This document shows positions 24,310 through 34,395 of a DNA stretch of 64,000 bases, in pieces. This DNA is from an uncultured Bacteroides sp. (GTDB lineage Bacteria > Bacteroidota > Bacteroidia > Bacteroidales > Bacteroidaceae): NCBI GenBank assembly GCA_900544075.1, contig UQTJ01000006.1:1-64000 (forward strand), read 5' to 3'. The notes under the pieces were generated by a model. That model saw nothing but the letters and a program-made list of their open reading frames with translations, ran no database searches and was not told the DNA's origin. The stretch's first letter is position 1, and every line of letters begins with the position of its first letter. The translations under genes were made by a program, and so were the position numbers.

Positions 24310-25245
24310 TCATTTATTCAAATATCTCTCCGCCTCAATAGCAGCCTTACATCCGCTTCCTGCAGCTGTAATAGCCTGTCTGTAGTGTGGGTCTGCCACG
24401 TCGCCTGCAGCAAATACTCCTGGAACTCCTGTGCATGGTGTGTTGCCTTCAGTGATGATGTATCCCACTTCGTCAGTCTTAACCCATGGCTTGAATATAT
24501 CAGAGTTAGGCTTGTGACCTATGGCAAGGAAGAATCCGTCTATAGCCACGTCATATCTTTCTTCGTCAGCTTCGCCCATTCTTTTTACCACGTGCATTCC
24601 TTCTACACCGTTGTCGCCGTAAAGCCCTACAGCGTTATGCTCGAACAGCACTTTAATCTTCGGATGGTTCATCACTCTTTCCTGCATAATCTGCGATGCT
24701 CTCAGATATGGTTTTCTCACTACGAGATATACCTTGCTTGCCAGACTTGCCAGATAGATAGCTTCTTCGCAAGCAGTATCTCCACCGCCTACTACTGCTA
24801 CCTTCTTCTTTCTGTAGAAGAAACCGTCGCAGGTAGCACACGCGCTCACACCCATACCGGCATATTTCTTTTCATCTTCCAAACCCAGATATTTGGCTGT
24901 AGCCCCTGTAGAGATAATCACCGCGTCAGCAGTAATTTCTTTCTCTCCGTCCACCTCAAATGTATAAGGAGCCTTGCTTAAGTCTGCTTTTGTCACTATA
25001 CCGTGTCTGATGTCGGCACCGAATTTCTCAGCCTGTTTTCTCAGGTCATCCATCAGTACAGGTCCGGTAACACCTTCAGGATATCCGGGGAAATTCTCGA
25101 CTTCCGTAGTTGTTGTAAGCTGTCCTCCCGGCTGTAATCCTTCATAAAGTACAGGGTTCAGGTTTGCTCTCCCTGTATATATAGCGGCAGTATATCCTGC
25201 CGGTCCTGATCCGATGATCAGACATTTTACATGTTCTGTTGCCAT
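24310..25245 (-). CDS. trxB: Thioredoxin reductase
   Basis: A 311-residue FAD/NADPH enzyme that reduces thioredoxin. The FAD-binding GSGPAGYTAAIY is at the N-terminus, the redox-active pair is C136-C139 in ACATCDG, the NADPH motif is VVGGGDTACEEA, and the second FAD site reads GVFAAGDVADPHYRQ. Length and motifs match the low-molecular-weight TrxB type. It comes third after ftsK and a LolA-like gene, with a 36-bp gap, and may be cotranscribed with them. Confidence 0.97.
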   Translation of the reverse strand: MATEHVKCLIIGSGPAGYTAAIYTGRANLNPVLYEGLQPGGQLTTTTEVENFPGYPEGVTGPVLMDDLRKQAEKFGADIRHGIVTKADLSKAPYTFEVDGEKEITADAVIISTGATAKYLGLEDEKKYAGMGVSACATCDGFFYRKKKVAVVGGGDTACEEAIYLASLASKVYLVVRKPYLRASQIMQERVMNHPKIKVLFEHNAVGLYGDNGVEGMHVVKRMGEADEERYDVAIDGFFLAIGHKPNSDIFKPWVKTDEVGYIITEGNTPCTGVPGVFAAGDVADPHYRQAITAAGSGCKAAIEAERYLNK

Positions 25246-25281
25246 AAAAACTTCTTTTTTGGTTACATTAATAATTCTCTC

Positions 25282-25884
25282 TTATCTTAAATCTATTATT
25301 TCCACTTTAGGATATTTTGCCTTGTCGAAAACGAACATGCTGTCGTCCGTCTTCTTAGGCAGGTATTTTCTGATTTCTATTTCCTGCTTTTCTCCGTTGT
25401 TGCCCTCTATGCAGATATATACAGGCTCCATCTTAGAATTTACATCTATCACAATCCTTTTCACGTCCTGACTCTTCTCAGGTGTCATAACCACCTCTTT
25501 ACAAGCTATTCCGTTTCTGTTTTTTGTTCCTGCATACACATAATTGAATCCGTTTCTGTACATGCCTAACATCATATGCGGATTGATAGCCTGCAACTCG
25601 TCATTTGTCGGCGATGAAACATTTACCTCCGCATTTTCCTCAACATAGCTCCATAGCGTTTTTCCGTCAAACCAGCTTTTTATTCCTCCGCAGTCGAGTA
25701 CGAATCTCTCACCTTTCAGGATTATGCTGCCGTCCATCGTTCCTCCGAAGATAATCTCTGTACCGGTCGATTTCTCATAATTGGCCGCTACAGCATCCAG
25801 CACTTCCTTGGCTTTAACATCCTTTTGTGCGGAAACTTGCAGCGATAAAGCCGAAAGTAAGCATATTATAATAGAACGTTTCAT
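25282..25884 (-). CDS. LolA-like outer-membrane lipoprotein carrier
   Basis: A 200-residue exported protein with a signal peptide ending VSAQK. The body fits the LolA fold: GTMDGSIILKGERFVLDCGGIKSWFDGKTLWSY resembles the LolA core stretch (FxL..p..L..W.DG..LW.Y). LolA proteins carry lipoproteins across the periplasm to the outer membrane. The gene lies 9 bp after ftsK, an arrangement also known from other bacteria where lolA follows ftsK. Sequence identity to classical LolA is low, so the name is by fold pattern and context. Confidence 0.78.
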   Translation of the reverse strand: MKRSIIICLLSALSLQVSAQKDVKAKEVLDAVAANYEKSTGTEIIFGGTMDGSIILKGERFVLDCGGIKSWFDGKTLWSYVEENAEVNVSSPTNDELQAINPHMMLGMYRNGFNYVYAGTKNRNGIACKEVVMTPEKSQDVKRIVIDVNSKMEPVYICIEGNNGEKQEIEIRKYLPKKTDDSMFVFDKAKYPKVEIIDLR

Positions 25885-25893
25885 TTTGAGTTT

Positions 25894-28608
25894 TTAATTG
25901 TTCATTTTTAATTGATTAAGTCGCATCTGCAAGTCATTCTCGTCTATACACAGCACATCCCTTGCCTTACTGCCGTTAGCCGGTCCCACTATTCCTGCTC
26001 TTTCCAGCTGGTCCATTATTCGTCCGGCTCTGTTATATCCCAACGACAGTTTTCTCTGTATAAGTGATGTTGAGCCCTGCTGATGATAGATAATCAGTCT
26101 TGCAGCTTCCTCAAACATAGGGTCCAGTTTGTTCATGTCCACATCAGCTGCTCCGCTTGGTTCGGCATTCTCGTCCACGTATTCAGGCAGTTCGAATGCA
26201 GTAGGGTAGCCCTGCTGCTTGCTGATATATTCCGAAATCTTCTCTACTTCAGGAGTATCGACGAAAGCACACTGCACACGTACAGGGTCATTTCCCTGCA
26301 GATAAAGCATATCACCCTTACCTATAAGCTGCTGTGCTCCCGGACGGTCGAGAATTGTTCTTGAGTCCATCATAGAAGCCACTCTGAAGGCCACACGAGC
26401 CGGGAAGTTCGCCTTGATAGTACCCGTGATGATATTCGTTGTCGGTCTTTGTGTAGCTATTATGGCATGAATACCCACCGCACGTGCCAGCTGTGCTATA
26501 CGGCAAATAGGCAATTCCACTTCCTTGCCGGCTGTCATAATCAGGTCGCCGAACTCATCTATTATGATTACTATATACGGCATGAACTTATGTCCGTTTG
26601 CCGGATTCAGCTGTCTGTTGATGAACTTCGCATTATATTCCTTTATGTTTCTGCATCCGGCTTTCTTCAGCAGGTCATATCTTGTATCCATTTCAACACA
26701 GAGCGAATTAAGAGTCTGTACCACCTTGGTCACGTCCGTGATAATGGCATCTTCCGCATCAGGCAGTTTTGCCAGGAAATGTCTTTCTATAGGAGCATAG
26801 ATGGCAAATTCCACCTTCTTAGGGTCGATGATTACAAACTTCAGTTCGCTTGGATGTTTCTTGTACAGGAGTGAGGTCACGATAGCATTCAGTCCCACAG
26901 ACTTACCCTGTCCTGTAGCACCGGCCACCAGCATATGCGGAGCCTTTGCCAGGTCTACCATAAACACCTCATTAGTGATAGTCTTTCCTAAGGCGATAGG
27001 AAGCTCGAAAGTACTTTCTTGAAACTTCTTGCTTGCCAATACCGAGCTCATAGGCACAATCTTAGGACTTGCATTAGGCACCTCAATACCTATAGTACCC
27101 TTACCCGGAATAGGTGCAATGATTCGTATTCCCAAAGCCGAAAGACTCAGCGCTATATCGTCTTCCAGATTTCTGATTTTAGAGATTCTCACGCCCTCAG
27201 CCGGAGTAATCTCATACAGAGTCACCGTAGGTCCTACATTGGCCTTGATTGACGATATTTCTATACCGAAGCTTCTCAGTACCTGTATGATTCTGTTCTT
27301 GTTTGCATTCTGTTCCTCCATGTCTATGCTTGGTCCGTCGTCAGGGTACGTTTTCAGCAAATCCAGGGTAGGGAACTTATACAGTTCGAGGTCGAGTCTT
27401 GGGTTATAAGGCACGCTCAGGTCACCCCTCACAGTTTCCTCTTCTTTTGTTTCCTCTATTTCGAAAGCCGGTTCCTCATCTTTCTCATTATTGTGTGCCA
27501 TATTCTCGGCTTCAATAATTCTTCTTGCGTTCACAGGCACATCATCTATAGGAAGTTCTATGCTGTTGTCCGTATAGTTCACATCATTGCTGTAAACTTC
27601 CTCAGCATATATTTCAGGCTCATTCTCATGCTTGAATTCGTTATATAACTCTTCTTCCTTTATCTGTGTTCTGATTTTTTCCTCTCTTTTATGGTCTGCA
27701 GGACTTTCCTCTTCCTTGTCTGTTGTGTCCTCCATTGCTTCCTCATCCTGCTGTTCTTCTACTTTTTTATTCTTTTTTCCGAACAGTCTGCCTAAGATAC
27801 CTCCCGGCATCAGTTTCTGATACCATTTAGCCTTTGGAGCCTCATTCTCTTCATTTTCAGTATCCTCACTGACATCCTCGCTCACTTCCTCAGGAGTTTT
27901 CTCAGCTTTTATTACAGTATCCTCCGCATTTGGAACAACCTCATTGGCCGTTACTGTGTTGTCTTTGTTTTCTTCGCCATTCTTTCTGAAGTTCGGATGC
28001 AGTATATGTCTTACCACCTCCATGGTCTGTCTTCTTATTGCAATACCGATAATGATACCGCAGAACAGAAGCAGCAGAATAAGTCCCGGTACACCGATAT
28101 ACGATTCTATCCATAGCGAAACATTATATCCGTGCAGTCCTCCCGGATAAATAAATGAATTTACATTTCCGAAAACGAAACCTAAAGTGACAGACATCCA
28201 GTACATGATGCTCATGCATCCTAAGAACCACTTCCATACAGTGAAATTGTATGCTTTCATAAGCTTTGTTCCTGCAATGAGCAGAACCACCACAATGAAA
28301 TATGCCGGAATACCGAAACATCCGTTAATCAGAAACTCGGCTAATTTTGCTCCTGCCGGTCCCGTATGGTTCTGTACCACCTCAGTTTCGCCCACTGAAT
28401 TCACTCCCATAGCGCTCTGGTCAGCCCCTCCGGCCGAAAGGAATGAAGTAAAGGCAAGGAACATATATACTCCGAACATAAGGCAAATCAGTCCCCCGAC
28501 AAAGTGTCCTGTTTCCCCGTTCAGTGCCGATTTTATTTTTTGTGCATTTTCGTTGTGCTTTATATTTGATTTTTTATTGTTGTCTTTTTTACTGCTCATA
28601 TCATTCAT
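25894..28608 (-). CDS. ftsK: DNA translocase FtsK/SpoIIIE
   Basis: FtsK pumps chromosome ends through the closing septum and helps to resolve dimers. The start at 28608 (MNDMSSKKDN) is chosen because a TATCTTTG -7 box lies at 28640-28647, so the longer frame to 28746 would begin upstream of the promoter. Four membrane segments lie in the first ~200 residues, then a long acidic linker, then the motor with Walker A GATGQGKS and Walker B VIIIDEFGDL. The C-terminal gamma winged helix reads GSTSLIQRKLSLGYNRAGRI. About 904 residues. Confidence 0.95.
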   Translation of the reverse strand: MNDMSSKKDNNKKSNIKHNENAQKIKSALNGETGHFVGGLICLMFGVYMFLAFTSFLSAGGADQSAMGVNSVGETEVVQNHTGPAGAKLAEFLINGCFGIPAYFIVVVLLIAGTKLMKAYNFTVWKWFLGCMSIMYWMSVTLGFVFGNVNSFIYPGGLHGYNVSLWIESYIGVPGLILLLLFCGIIIGIAIRRQTMEVVRHILHPNFRKNGEENKDNTVTANEVVPNAEDTVIKAEKTPEEVSEDVSEDTENEENEAPKAKWYQKLMPGGILGRLFGKKNKKVEEQQDEEAMEDTTDKEEESPADHKREEKIRTQIKEEELYNEFKHENEPEIYAEEVYSNDVNYTDNSIELPIDDVPVNARRIIEAENMAHNNEKDEEPAFEIEETKEEETVRGDLSVPYNPRLDLELYKFPTLDLLKTYPDDGPSIDMEEQNANKNRIIQVLRSFGIEISSIKANVGPTVTLYEITPAEGVRISKIRNLEDDIALSLSALGIRIIAPIPGKGTIGIEVPNASPKIVPMSSVLASKKFQESTFELPIALGKTITNEVFMVDLAKAPHMLVAGATGQGKSVGLNAIVTSLLYKKHPSELKFVIIDPKKVEFAIYAPIERHFLAKLPDAEDAIITDVTKVVQTLNSLCVEMDTRYDLLKKAGCRNIKEYNAKFINRQLNPANGHKFMPYIVIIIDEFGDLIMTAGKEVELPICRIAQLARAVGIHAIIATQRPTTNIITGTIKANFPARVAFRVASMMDSRTILDRPGAQQLIGKGDMLYLQGNDPVRVQCAFVDTPEVEKISEYISKQQGYPTAFELPEYVDENAEPSGAADVDMNKLDPMFEEAARLIIYHQQGSTSLIQRKLSLGYNRAGRIMDQLERAGIVGPANGSKARDVLCIDENDLQMRLNQLKMNN

Positions 28609-28639
28609 AAATTGGTTTCTACAATAGAATTTTGTCATG

Positions 28640-28647
28640 CAAAGATA
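28640..28647 (-). promoter_or_regulatory. -7 box of the ftsK promoter
   Basis: TATCTTTG on the minus strand, an exact TAnnTTTG match, 31 bp before the chosen ftsK start. It fixes the start choice for ftsK. Confidence 0.5.
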
Positions 28648-28700
28648 ATACAAACTGGACGAAATATGTAAACAAAAAACGATAAAACAGAAAAAATTCC

Positions 28701-28708
28701 TACCTTTG
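28701..28708 (+). promoter_or_regulatory. -7 box of the DUF5063 gene promoter
   Basis: TACCTTTG on the plus strand, an exact match, 38 bp before the start at 28747. Together with the ftsK box it makes a divergent promoter pair. Confidence 0.5.
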
Positions 28709-28746
28709 CACATATATTTTTTGATATAACATACATTATAAGACAA

Positions 28747-29277
28747 ATGAAATCATCAAATCAATCCATTTTCGATGCTAATACAGTCGAGTTCGTTACC
28801 GTGGCAGCCGAATTTTGCGGTTTCCTGGAGCGTACTCCCGAAATGCAGCCGTCCGAGTTTGTAGACCGTACTCTCAAACTTCTTCCGCTGCTCTATCTGA
28901 AAGCATCATTGCTTCCTGATTGCGAACCCCTCGACGACATCGAACCTGAGACATTCGTCACCGAACCGGACTACGAGCATCTCCGTAGCCTTATAGCTTC
29001 ACTGCTTGGTCCTGACGACGACTATCTTGAGGTTTTTCTTGATGAAATGGCGTATAGCGACACGCCTATCAAACAGAACATTTCCGAAGGTCTGGCAGAC
29101 ATATACCAGCCGCTGAAAGACTTTGTATGCGTTTATAGTCTTGGACTCGACAGGACAATGAATGATGCACTCTGGCGTTGCCGCGAACAGTTCGCTTCAT
29201 ACTGGGGACGTACGCTTGTCAATGTCATGCGAGCTCTGCACAACATAAAATATCACGGCGAAGAAACAGACATGTAA
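28747..29277 (+). CDS. DUF5063-like protein
   Basis: A 176-residue acidic, mainly helical soluble protein with no signal peptide or membrane segment. It contains FLERTPEMQPSEFVDRTLKLLPLLYLKASLLP, which resembles DUF5063 proteins of Bacteroidales, for which no function is known. It is divergent from ftsK and lies 17 bp before the exonuclease gene, so the two plus-strand genes likely share a transcript. Confidence 0.7.
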   Translation: MKSSNQSIFDANTVEFVTVAAEFCGFLERTPEMQPSEFVDRTLKLLPLLYLKASLLPDCEPLDDIEPETFVTEPDYEHLRSLIASLLGPDDDYLEVFLDEMAYSDTPIKQNISEGLADIYQPLKDFVCVYSLGLDRTMNDALWRCREQFASYWGRTLVNVMRALHNIKYHGEETDM

Positions 29278-29294
29278 ACACTCACATATAGAAC

Positions 29295-29876
29295 ATGGCA
29301 AATTACCAATCTACAATAAACAAGAAACTTATTTCCGAAATGACCAAAGCTGCCTTTCCCGGGCGGATAATCATTATCTACACGGTAGAGGATGCCCGTA
29401 AGGCCGTTTCATATCTCAACAGATGCGAGGTCGTAGGTGTAGACACTGAGACACGTCCGTCGTTCAAGAAAGGGAAAATCAACAAAGTGGCTCTTCTTCA
29501 GATATCCACTGAAGATACCTGTTTTCTCTTTCGCCTTAACCACATAGGCATACCGGATTTCCTTGTGGAATTCCTTCAGAACGATGTACTGAAGATAGGT
29601 CTTTCCCTTCGCGACGATTTCAGCATGCTCCGCCGTAGCAACGACAAGGACCCTAAGGTTGGCAACTGGATTGAACTTCAGGACTATGTATCCCGTTTCG
29701 GAATAGCGGAGAAAAGTCTTCAGAAAATCTACGCTATACTCTTCGGACAGAAGATATCCAAGAGCCAGCGCCTTTCCAACTGGGAAGCCGATGTCCTGAC
29801 AGAGGCACAGCAGCAGTATGCGGCTACCGATGCATGGGCAACACTTCGGATTTATCAGAAACTGAATAATAATTAA
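29295..29876 (+). CDS. RNase D-like 3'-5' exonuclease domain protein
   Basis: A 193-residue DnaQ/RNase D-fold protein (DEDD family). Exo I is GVDTETRP, followed by KVALLQIST, the Exo II region is KIGLSLRDDFSML with the conserved aspartate, and Exo III is QYAATDAWATLRIY with the Y-x-x-x-D pattern of the DEDDy type. It lacks the HRDC domains of true RNase D. The likely job is 3' trimming of RNA or DNA; the substrate is not known. Confidence 0.88.
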   Translation: MANYQSTINKKLISEMTKAAFPGRIIIIYTVEDARKAVSYLNRCEVVGVDTETRPSFKKGKINKVALLQISTEDTCFLFRLNHIGIPDFLVEFLQNDVLKIGLSLRDDFSMLRRSNDKDPKVGNWIELQDYVSRFGIAEKSLQKIYAILFGQKISKSQRLSNWEADVLTEAQQQYAATDAWATLRIYQKLNNN

Positions 29877-29998
29877 TAATGAATAATTAAGAATTAATAA
29901 TTGATACCGATTATAATCGATATGTTGATGGAATCCCAGTTTTTTATTAGCTTCGCTGACATTCAGTTCTTAATTTTTAATTCTTAATTCTTAATTGA
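29868..29998. repeat. AT-rich intergenic repeat with a CTTCGCTGAC word
   Basis: TTAATAATGAATAATTAAG-type words and TTCTTAATTCTTAATTG fill the gap. The word CTTCGCTGAC followed by a TTAATTTTTAATT run also occurs at about 61280, so the repeats carry more than simple AT richness. Confidence 0.45.
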
Positions 29999-30003
29999 AT
30001 ATC

Positions 30004-31185
30004 ATGAACAAAGTATATCTCAAACCGAAAAAAGAAGAATCCCTTCTCCGTTTCCACCCATGGGTGTTCTCAGGAGCCATTGCCAGGGTAGAAGGAAACC
30101 CGGAAGAAGGTGAAGTAGTTGAAGTCTATACTTCCGACAAGAAATACATAGCTGCCGGACATTACCAGATAGGCAGCATAGCAGTACGTGTACTTACATT
30201 CCAGAAAGAAGAGATAAACCACAATTTCTGGGTACGCCGTCTTACTGTAGCCCGAAATCTCCGTCAGGCACTCCGCCTTATCGGAACAGAAACCAACAAT
30301 GCCTGCCGTCTTGTACATGGCGAAGGCGATAATCTCCCGGGACTTATCATCGACCTCTACGACCATACAGCCGTAATGCAGGCCCACTCAGCCGGTATGC
30401 ACGTCTACCGTCATGAGATAGCAGCCGCACTCAAGGAAGTGATGGGCGATACCGTCCGCAATATCTATTATAAGAGTGAAACCACACTGCCGTTCAAGGC
30501 CGACCTCGAATCTACCGAGAACGGATTCCTTCTTGGCGGAAGCACAGAGAATGTAGCCATGGAGAACGGACTGCTCTTCCATGTAGACTGGCTTAAGGGA
30601 CAGAAGACAGGTTTCTTTGTCGACCAGCGTGACAACCGTGCCCTTCTCGAGCATTATTCTCTCGGCAGAAATGTCCTCAATATGTTCTGCTATACAGGAG
30701 GATTCTCCTTCTACGCCATGCGTGGTGGAGCACGCCTTGTACATTCAGTCGACAGTTCTGCTAAGGCCATCGACCTTACCCGCGCCAATGTAGAACTCAA
30801 TTTCCCCGGCGATACACGTCATGATGCCTTTGCAGAAGATGCCTTCAAGTATCTTGACAGAATGGGAGGGGAGTACGACCTCATAATCCTCGACCCGCCT
30901 GCATTTGCCAAGCATCGCGGAGCCTTGCGTAATGCCCTTCGCGGATATACCAAGCTCAATGCTAAAGCTTTCGAGAAGATACGCCCGGGTGGCATCCTTT
31001 TTACATTCTCATGCTCTCAGGTGGTAAGCAAGCAGGATTTCCGAAATGCCGTATTCACTGCAGCAGCCCAGAGCGGTCGCAGCGTACGCATCATGCACCA
31101 GCTCACTCAGCCTGCCGATCATCCTGTCAACATATATCATCCTGAAGGAGAATATCTCAAGGGGCTTGTACTGTACGTCGAATAA
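30004..31185 (+). CDS. Class I SAM-dependent rRNA (cytosine/guanine) methyltransferase, RlmI-like
   Basis: A 393-residue protein with an N-terminal PUA-like RNA-binding domain (VYLKPKKEESLLRFHPWVFSGAI) and a C-terminal Rossmann methyltransferase domain. Marks of the RlmI/RlmK group are GQKTGFFVDQRDNR, LNMFCYTGGFSFYAM (motif I), LDPPAFAK (motif IV) and FSCSQVV. In E. coli RlmI makes m5C1962 of 23S rRNA; the site here is by analogy. The ATG at 30004 is preferred over a TTG at 29995. Confidence 0.9.
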   Translation: MNKVYLKPKKEESLLRFHPWVFSGAIARVEGNPEEGEVVEVYTSDKKYIAAGHYQIGSIAVRVLTFQKEEINHNFWVRRLTVARNLRQALRLIGTETNNACRLVHGEGDNLPGLIIDLYDHTAVMQAHSAGMHVYRHEIAAALKEVMGDTVRNIYYKSETTLPFKADLESTENGFLLGGSTENVAMENGLLFHVDWLKGQKTGFFVDQRDNRALLEHYSLGRNVLNMFCYTGGFSFYAMRGGARLVHSVDSSAKAIDLTRANVELNFPGDTRHDAFAEDAFKYLDRMGGEYDLIILDPPAFAKHRGALRNALRGYTKLNAKAFEKIRPGGILFTFSCSQVVSKQDFRNAVFTAAAQSGRSVRIMHQLTQPADHPVNIYHPEGEYLKGLVLYVE

Positions 31186-31211
31186 ACATTTATTCTCATT
31201 TATACACACAG

Positions 31212-31257
31212 AAAAAAGGCTTCCGAAGCATTTCATATGCCATAGGAAGCCTTTTTC
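31212..31257. terminator. Terminator between the methyltransferase and the DUF5723 gene
   Basis: AAAAAAGGCTTCC and GGAAGCCTTTTT pair around a 20-base loop between two convergent genes, with A and T runs on both sides, so it can act in both directions. Confidence 0.8.
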
Positions 31258-31278
31258 GTTATTGTATAGTTCCTGTTA

Positions 31279-32679
31279 TCAGAAAGTTACGCTCAATCCC
31301 ATACTCAGGTTCATGTTCAAATTGTTAAGCGGAATATACTGTTTTCCCACTTTGCCTACAATATAGTCCATACCCACAAACAGACTCAACACTTTCGGGT
31401 GGAAGTTCACAATCCATCCCATTGTGCTGCCGTATGAAGAAATACCATAGTTGATACCTGCCTCAAACCAGCTCAGCGGAGATATATTGGCAGCGAATCG
31501 TCCTTCGCTCCATGAATAAGGGCCATTTATCTTTGTAGTAGAAAGGAAACCGGCCGACAGTTTGTTATAGAACGGCATTTCGTATTCAGCACCAATCACC
31601 AATGTAGCAGCCAAAGCCTTGCTCAGCTTTCCTCCGGCACTTCTTCTATGCAGATTGGTATAGCTTTCAAAGTCATCTGTAAGCTGATCCAACTGGTTGT
31701 CTAATGAATTTTCACTGTCACCGTCGATAGACAAGTCCTTGAAACCTTCAAATCTCCAAGCCTCATTGTTTGTCGAAGCATATATATTGTTGTTCCAGCT
31801 CATGAATCCCAAATCCCTGATGGCAGCCGATACAGTCAGATGGTCTATCACCTCATATGTAGCACCCAGATCTAATGCAAGTCCGAATCCTCCAAGTCCC
31901 GGTGTTCCCATTTCCATGTTTTCGAAATCCACCAAAGTACCTTCACCTTCGCCATATTCAGCTCCGCTTTCCTCTTTTGTAGGGATGCTCAGTCCTGCTA
32001 TAGCCACATTCATTTCTCCGTTGGCACTCACTTCCCACATATCCTCGTTCATCACGATTTTAGTATTGCTGAAGTTCATATTGGCATATGCACCTCCCAG
32101 GAGAGCCTTAACCTTTGCACCTACTCTCAGTTTATCGTTTATCTGGCGTGAGTGTCCCAATGCAACTTCCACGAATGTAGTCGATTTTACACCCATTGTT
32201 CCGAGGTCATATACAGTGTTAGGTCCGCTCTGTCCCATCTTCATGAATTCGAAGAAATCTTTAGGTATATAGAGCGATGTACTTGATCTCAGTCCTATAT
32301 CCAAGGTATTGAAACCTCCCCATGCTCTGAATCCCATTGACAGGATAGACATATTCATATCCATGCCCATACGGTTGATTTTTCTCAGTCCTCCCAAGAA
32401 TTCGTCAGCGCTTACACTGCTGTTCATGAAAGTAGTCAGTTTGTTGTCGCTGGTAGGGTACAGGAAGTTTGCAAGTCCCACATTTCCTTTCACACCCATA
32501 TTCACGTTACCCAACACCGGAATGCTGAAGTACGACTTGTCACTTACCAAGGCCGGGTTCAGCTGATGTTTGAACAGATATCCGTCTGTAAAATATCCTG
32601 AGCTTAGAGCCTGTGCCGAAGCTCCTGTTGCTGTTCCCATCAGGGCTACAGCTGCTATATATTTCTTAATTCCTTTCAT
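31279..32679 (-). CDS. Outer-membrane beta-barrel protein (DUF5723-like)
   Basis: A 466-residue exported protein with a signal peptide ending GASAQALS. It is rich in glycine and alternating aromatic residues (LNMNLSMGLSVTF at the very end is a typical final barrel strand with terminal phenylalanine). The stretch YFTDGYLFKHQLNPALVSDKSY resembles DUF5723 family openings. Function is unknown. It follows the lipoprotein gene by 18 bp, and the two probably form a unit in the outer membrane. Confidence 0.72.
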   Translation of the reverse strand: MKGIKKYIAAVALMGTATGASAQALSSGYFTDGYLFKHQLNPALVSDKSYFSIPVLGNVNMGVKGNVGLANFLYPTSDNKLTTFMNSSVSADEFLGGLRKINRMGMDMNMSILSMGFRAWGGFNTLDIGLRSSTSLYIPKDFFEFMKMGQSGPNTVYDLGTMGVKSTTFVEVALGHSRQINDKLRVGAKVKALLGGAYANMNFSNTKIVMNEDMWEVSANGEMNVAIAGLSIPTKEESGAEYGEGEGTLVDFENMEMGTPGLGGFGLALDLGATYEVIDHLTVSAAIRDLGFMSWNNNIYASTNNEAWRFEGFKDLSIDGDSENSLDNQLDQLTDDFESYTNLHRRSAGGKLSKALAATLVIGAEYEMPFYNKLSAGFLSTTKINGPYSWSEGRFAANISPLSWFEAGINYGISSYGSTMGWIVNFHPKVLSLFVGMDYIVGKVGKQYIPLNNLNMNLSMGLSVTF

Positions 32680-32697
32680 TGTTCTTTAAGTTTACCG

Positions 32698-34395
32698 TTA
32701 GTTCAAATCCATTGTTACCCCACCTTTAAGTCTTAATTTAATATCATCAAGCTTTAAAGTCTGATTTTCATTCAGAGCTGTTTCTGCAGTATTTTCACCG
32801 GCTCTTGCTGTAACAGTCATTTCTATACCGTCCAGTCCTTTCACATTACCTTCTTCTGTAGAGATTGAGAATGTAACATCTTTCTTCGTAGGATTTTCAA
32901 TTGTTCCTGGTTCTACGTCGATGTTCATGTCTACTTTTACGTTAGGCAAAGGCTTTCCGTCCTTGTCTATAGCTGTAGCCACAAGGTTCAGACCTAATGG
33001 GATAGCATTTTCTATAGTCATAGATGCTTCCACAAGTTCAAATTCTGCATCTTCCAGGTCACCACTCCATCCGTCTATAGTCTTGACATATTTAATATTT
33101 GTTTTGCTGCCGAACATCAGAGGAGTGTTAAGTTCATAGTCGGTCTGTATAATTATATTACTACCTAAAGTGATACCACCTTCAGAAGCTTTTATCTGTT
33201 GAATTTCAAGGTCTATAACATCAGGTATTCTCTCTATCAGTGAGCTGAGATTATCAACTATAACCTCATGTCCATCCACTGGGAAATTTCTATTCTGATG
33301 AATGCAGATTTTGTAATTTCCCTGGTTTGCAGGAACTATCAGATCATTTATATATACTTCTTCTCCATTTACTTCCCCTATGGTAGAAACCAGTTTCGCA
33401 TCCATAGTTATTCGAGCGTCAGTAGGATTAGAAACAGTAAGATAGATTCTTGGGTCTGTTACGTCTATTATTACATCGTCACCGTTAAGGAAATCCGGCA
33501 GTTCACCTATTTCTATTGAATTCTTATTATCTTTAGGTATTACTGTACCGTTTACTTTCTCAAGAGAAAGTTTATCACAACTTACATTTGTATTCATGCT
33601 AATAGAAGTAACTCCTGAAGTAATCTGTTGCGCAGGTAAAGTTATATCACCATTAACTACAATATTACCGCTTAATACTATTGTATGGTTTTCATAACTA
33701 AACTTAGCTCCTGGTTTCCCAAAAGTAATAGCTGTAATATTTACATTAATATCTTTTTGCGATGTAAATGGTACATCTTTATTAATTTTAAGCACATTAC
33801 CATTCTCTATAGTACAGAAATCTTCTGTTGATGTTACTGTCATGTATTCAGGAAAAGTAATGGTATAATCTTTATTTATTGTACCTTGAATATTATTACT
33901 TAGATTAATAGTAAATTTCCCGTTTGTAGCCAGCGTAAATGCCTTTTCAACATTCAGAATCTCATCAGTAATATTTTCTTCTCTGATATCAATTTCAATG
34001 TTTTGATTTTCAATAGGTACTGTCGTTTCAGGAATATTCGTAATAGAACTCCCGAAATCTTTAGTCATCTCAAATCCATTGAATGTTAGATTTTCTATCT
34101 CCACCTTCTCTACATTAATCGAAGTAGTAGAACTTTCCCCTTTCTGTACCAAAGCATAATCCCCGGTAGTTTTGTTAGCCTTTATAATTCCGTCATCTTC
34201 CAGTTCAAGAAGATCACCCAATAACATTCTTTCCGTACTGCTACCAGGCAGAGTCAGGTCTCCACCTACGGTAATAGTCATGTCTATGTCCTTGTCCAAA
34301 TCATAAGTGTCATCAACTCTCAGACACGAATTCAGACCGAACAACCCCAATGCATATGCTCCAACCGCAGCATAGCTCATAATTCTCTTGTTCAT
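32698..34395 (-). CDS. Large lipoprotein of unknown function
   Basis: A 565-residue lipoprotein with lipobox GLNSC (C24). The remainder has beta-sandwich character with many short Asn/Thr/Asp-rich strands (ITVGGDLTLPG, FTLATNGKFTINLSN, VTLPAQQITSG-like segments) and no catalytic motif that I can recognise. It is paired with the downstream barrel protein (18-bp gap), which suggests a joint outer-membrane role. A -7-like TATTTTTG (34495-34488 on the minus strand) lies about 93 bp upstream. Confidence 0.65.
   Translation of the reverse strand: MNKRIMSYAAVGAYALGLFGLNSCLRVDDTYDLDKDIDMTITVGGDLTLPGSSTERMLLGDLLELEDDGIIKANKTTGDYALVQKGESSTTSINVEKVEIENLTFNGFEMTKDFGSSITNIPETTVPIENQNIEIDIREENITDEILNVEKAFTLATNGKFTINLSNNIQGTINKDYTITFPEYMTVTSTEDFCTIENGNVLKINKDVPFTSQKDINVNITAITFGKPGAKFSYENHTIVLSGNIVVNGDITLPAQQITSGVTSISMNTNVSCDKLSLEKVNGTVIPKDNKNSIEIGELPDFLNGDDVIIDVTDPRIYLTVSNPTDARITMDAKLVSTIGEVNGEEVYINDLIVPANQGNYKICIHQNRNFPVDGHEVIVDNLSSLIERIPDVIDLEIQQIKASEGGITLGSNIIIQTDYELNTPLMFGSKTNIKYVKTIDGWSGDLEDAEFELVEASMTIENAIPLGLNLVATAIDKDGKPLPNVKVDMNIDVEPGTIENPTKKDVTFSISTEEGNVKGLDGIEMTVTARAGENTAETALNENQTLKLDDIKLRLKGGVTMDLN

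Noticed and set aside
28609..28746. Longer N-terminus of FtsK
   Set aside because: It would start upstream of a good -7 box at 28640-28647 and adds a Cys/Phe-rich stretch not found in FtsK.
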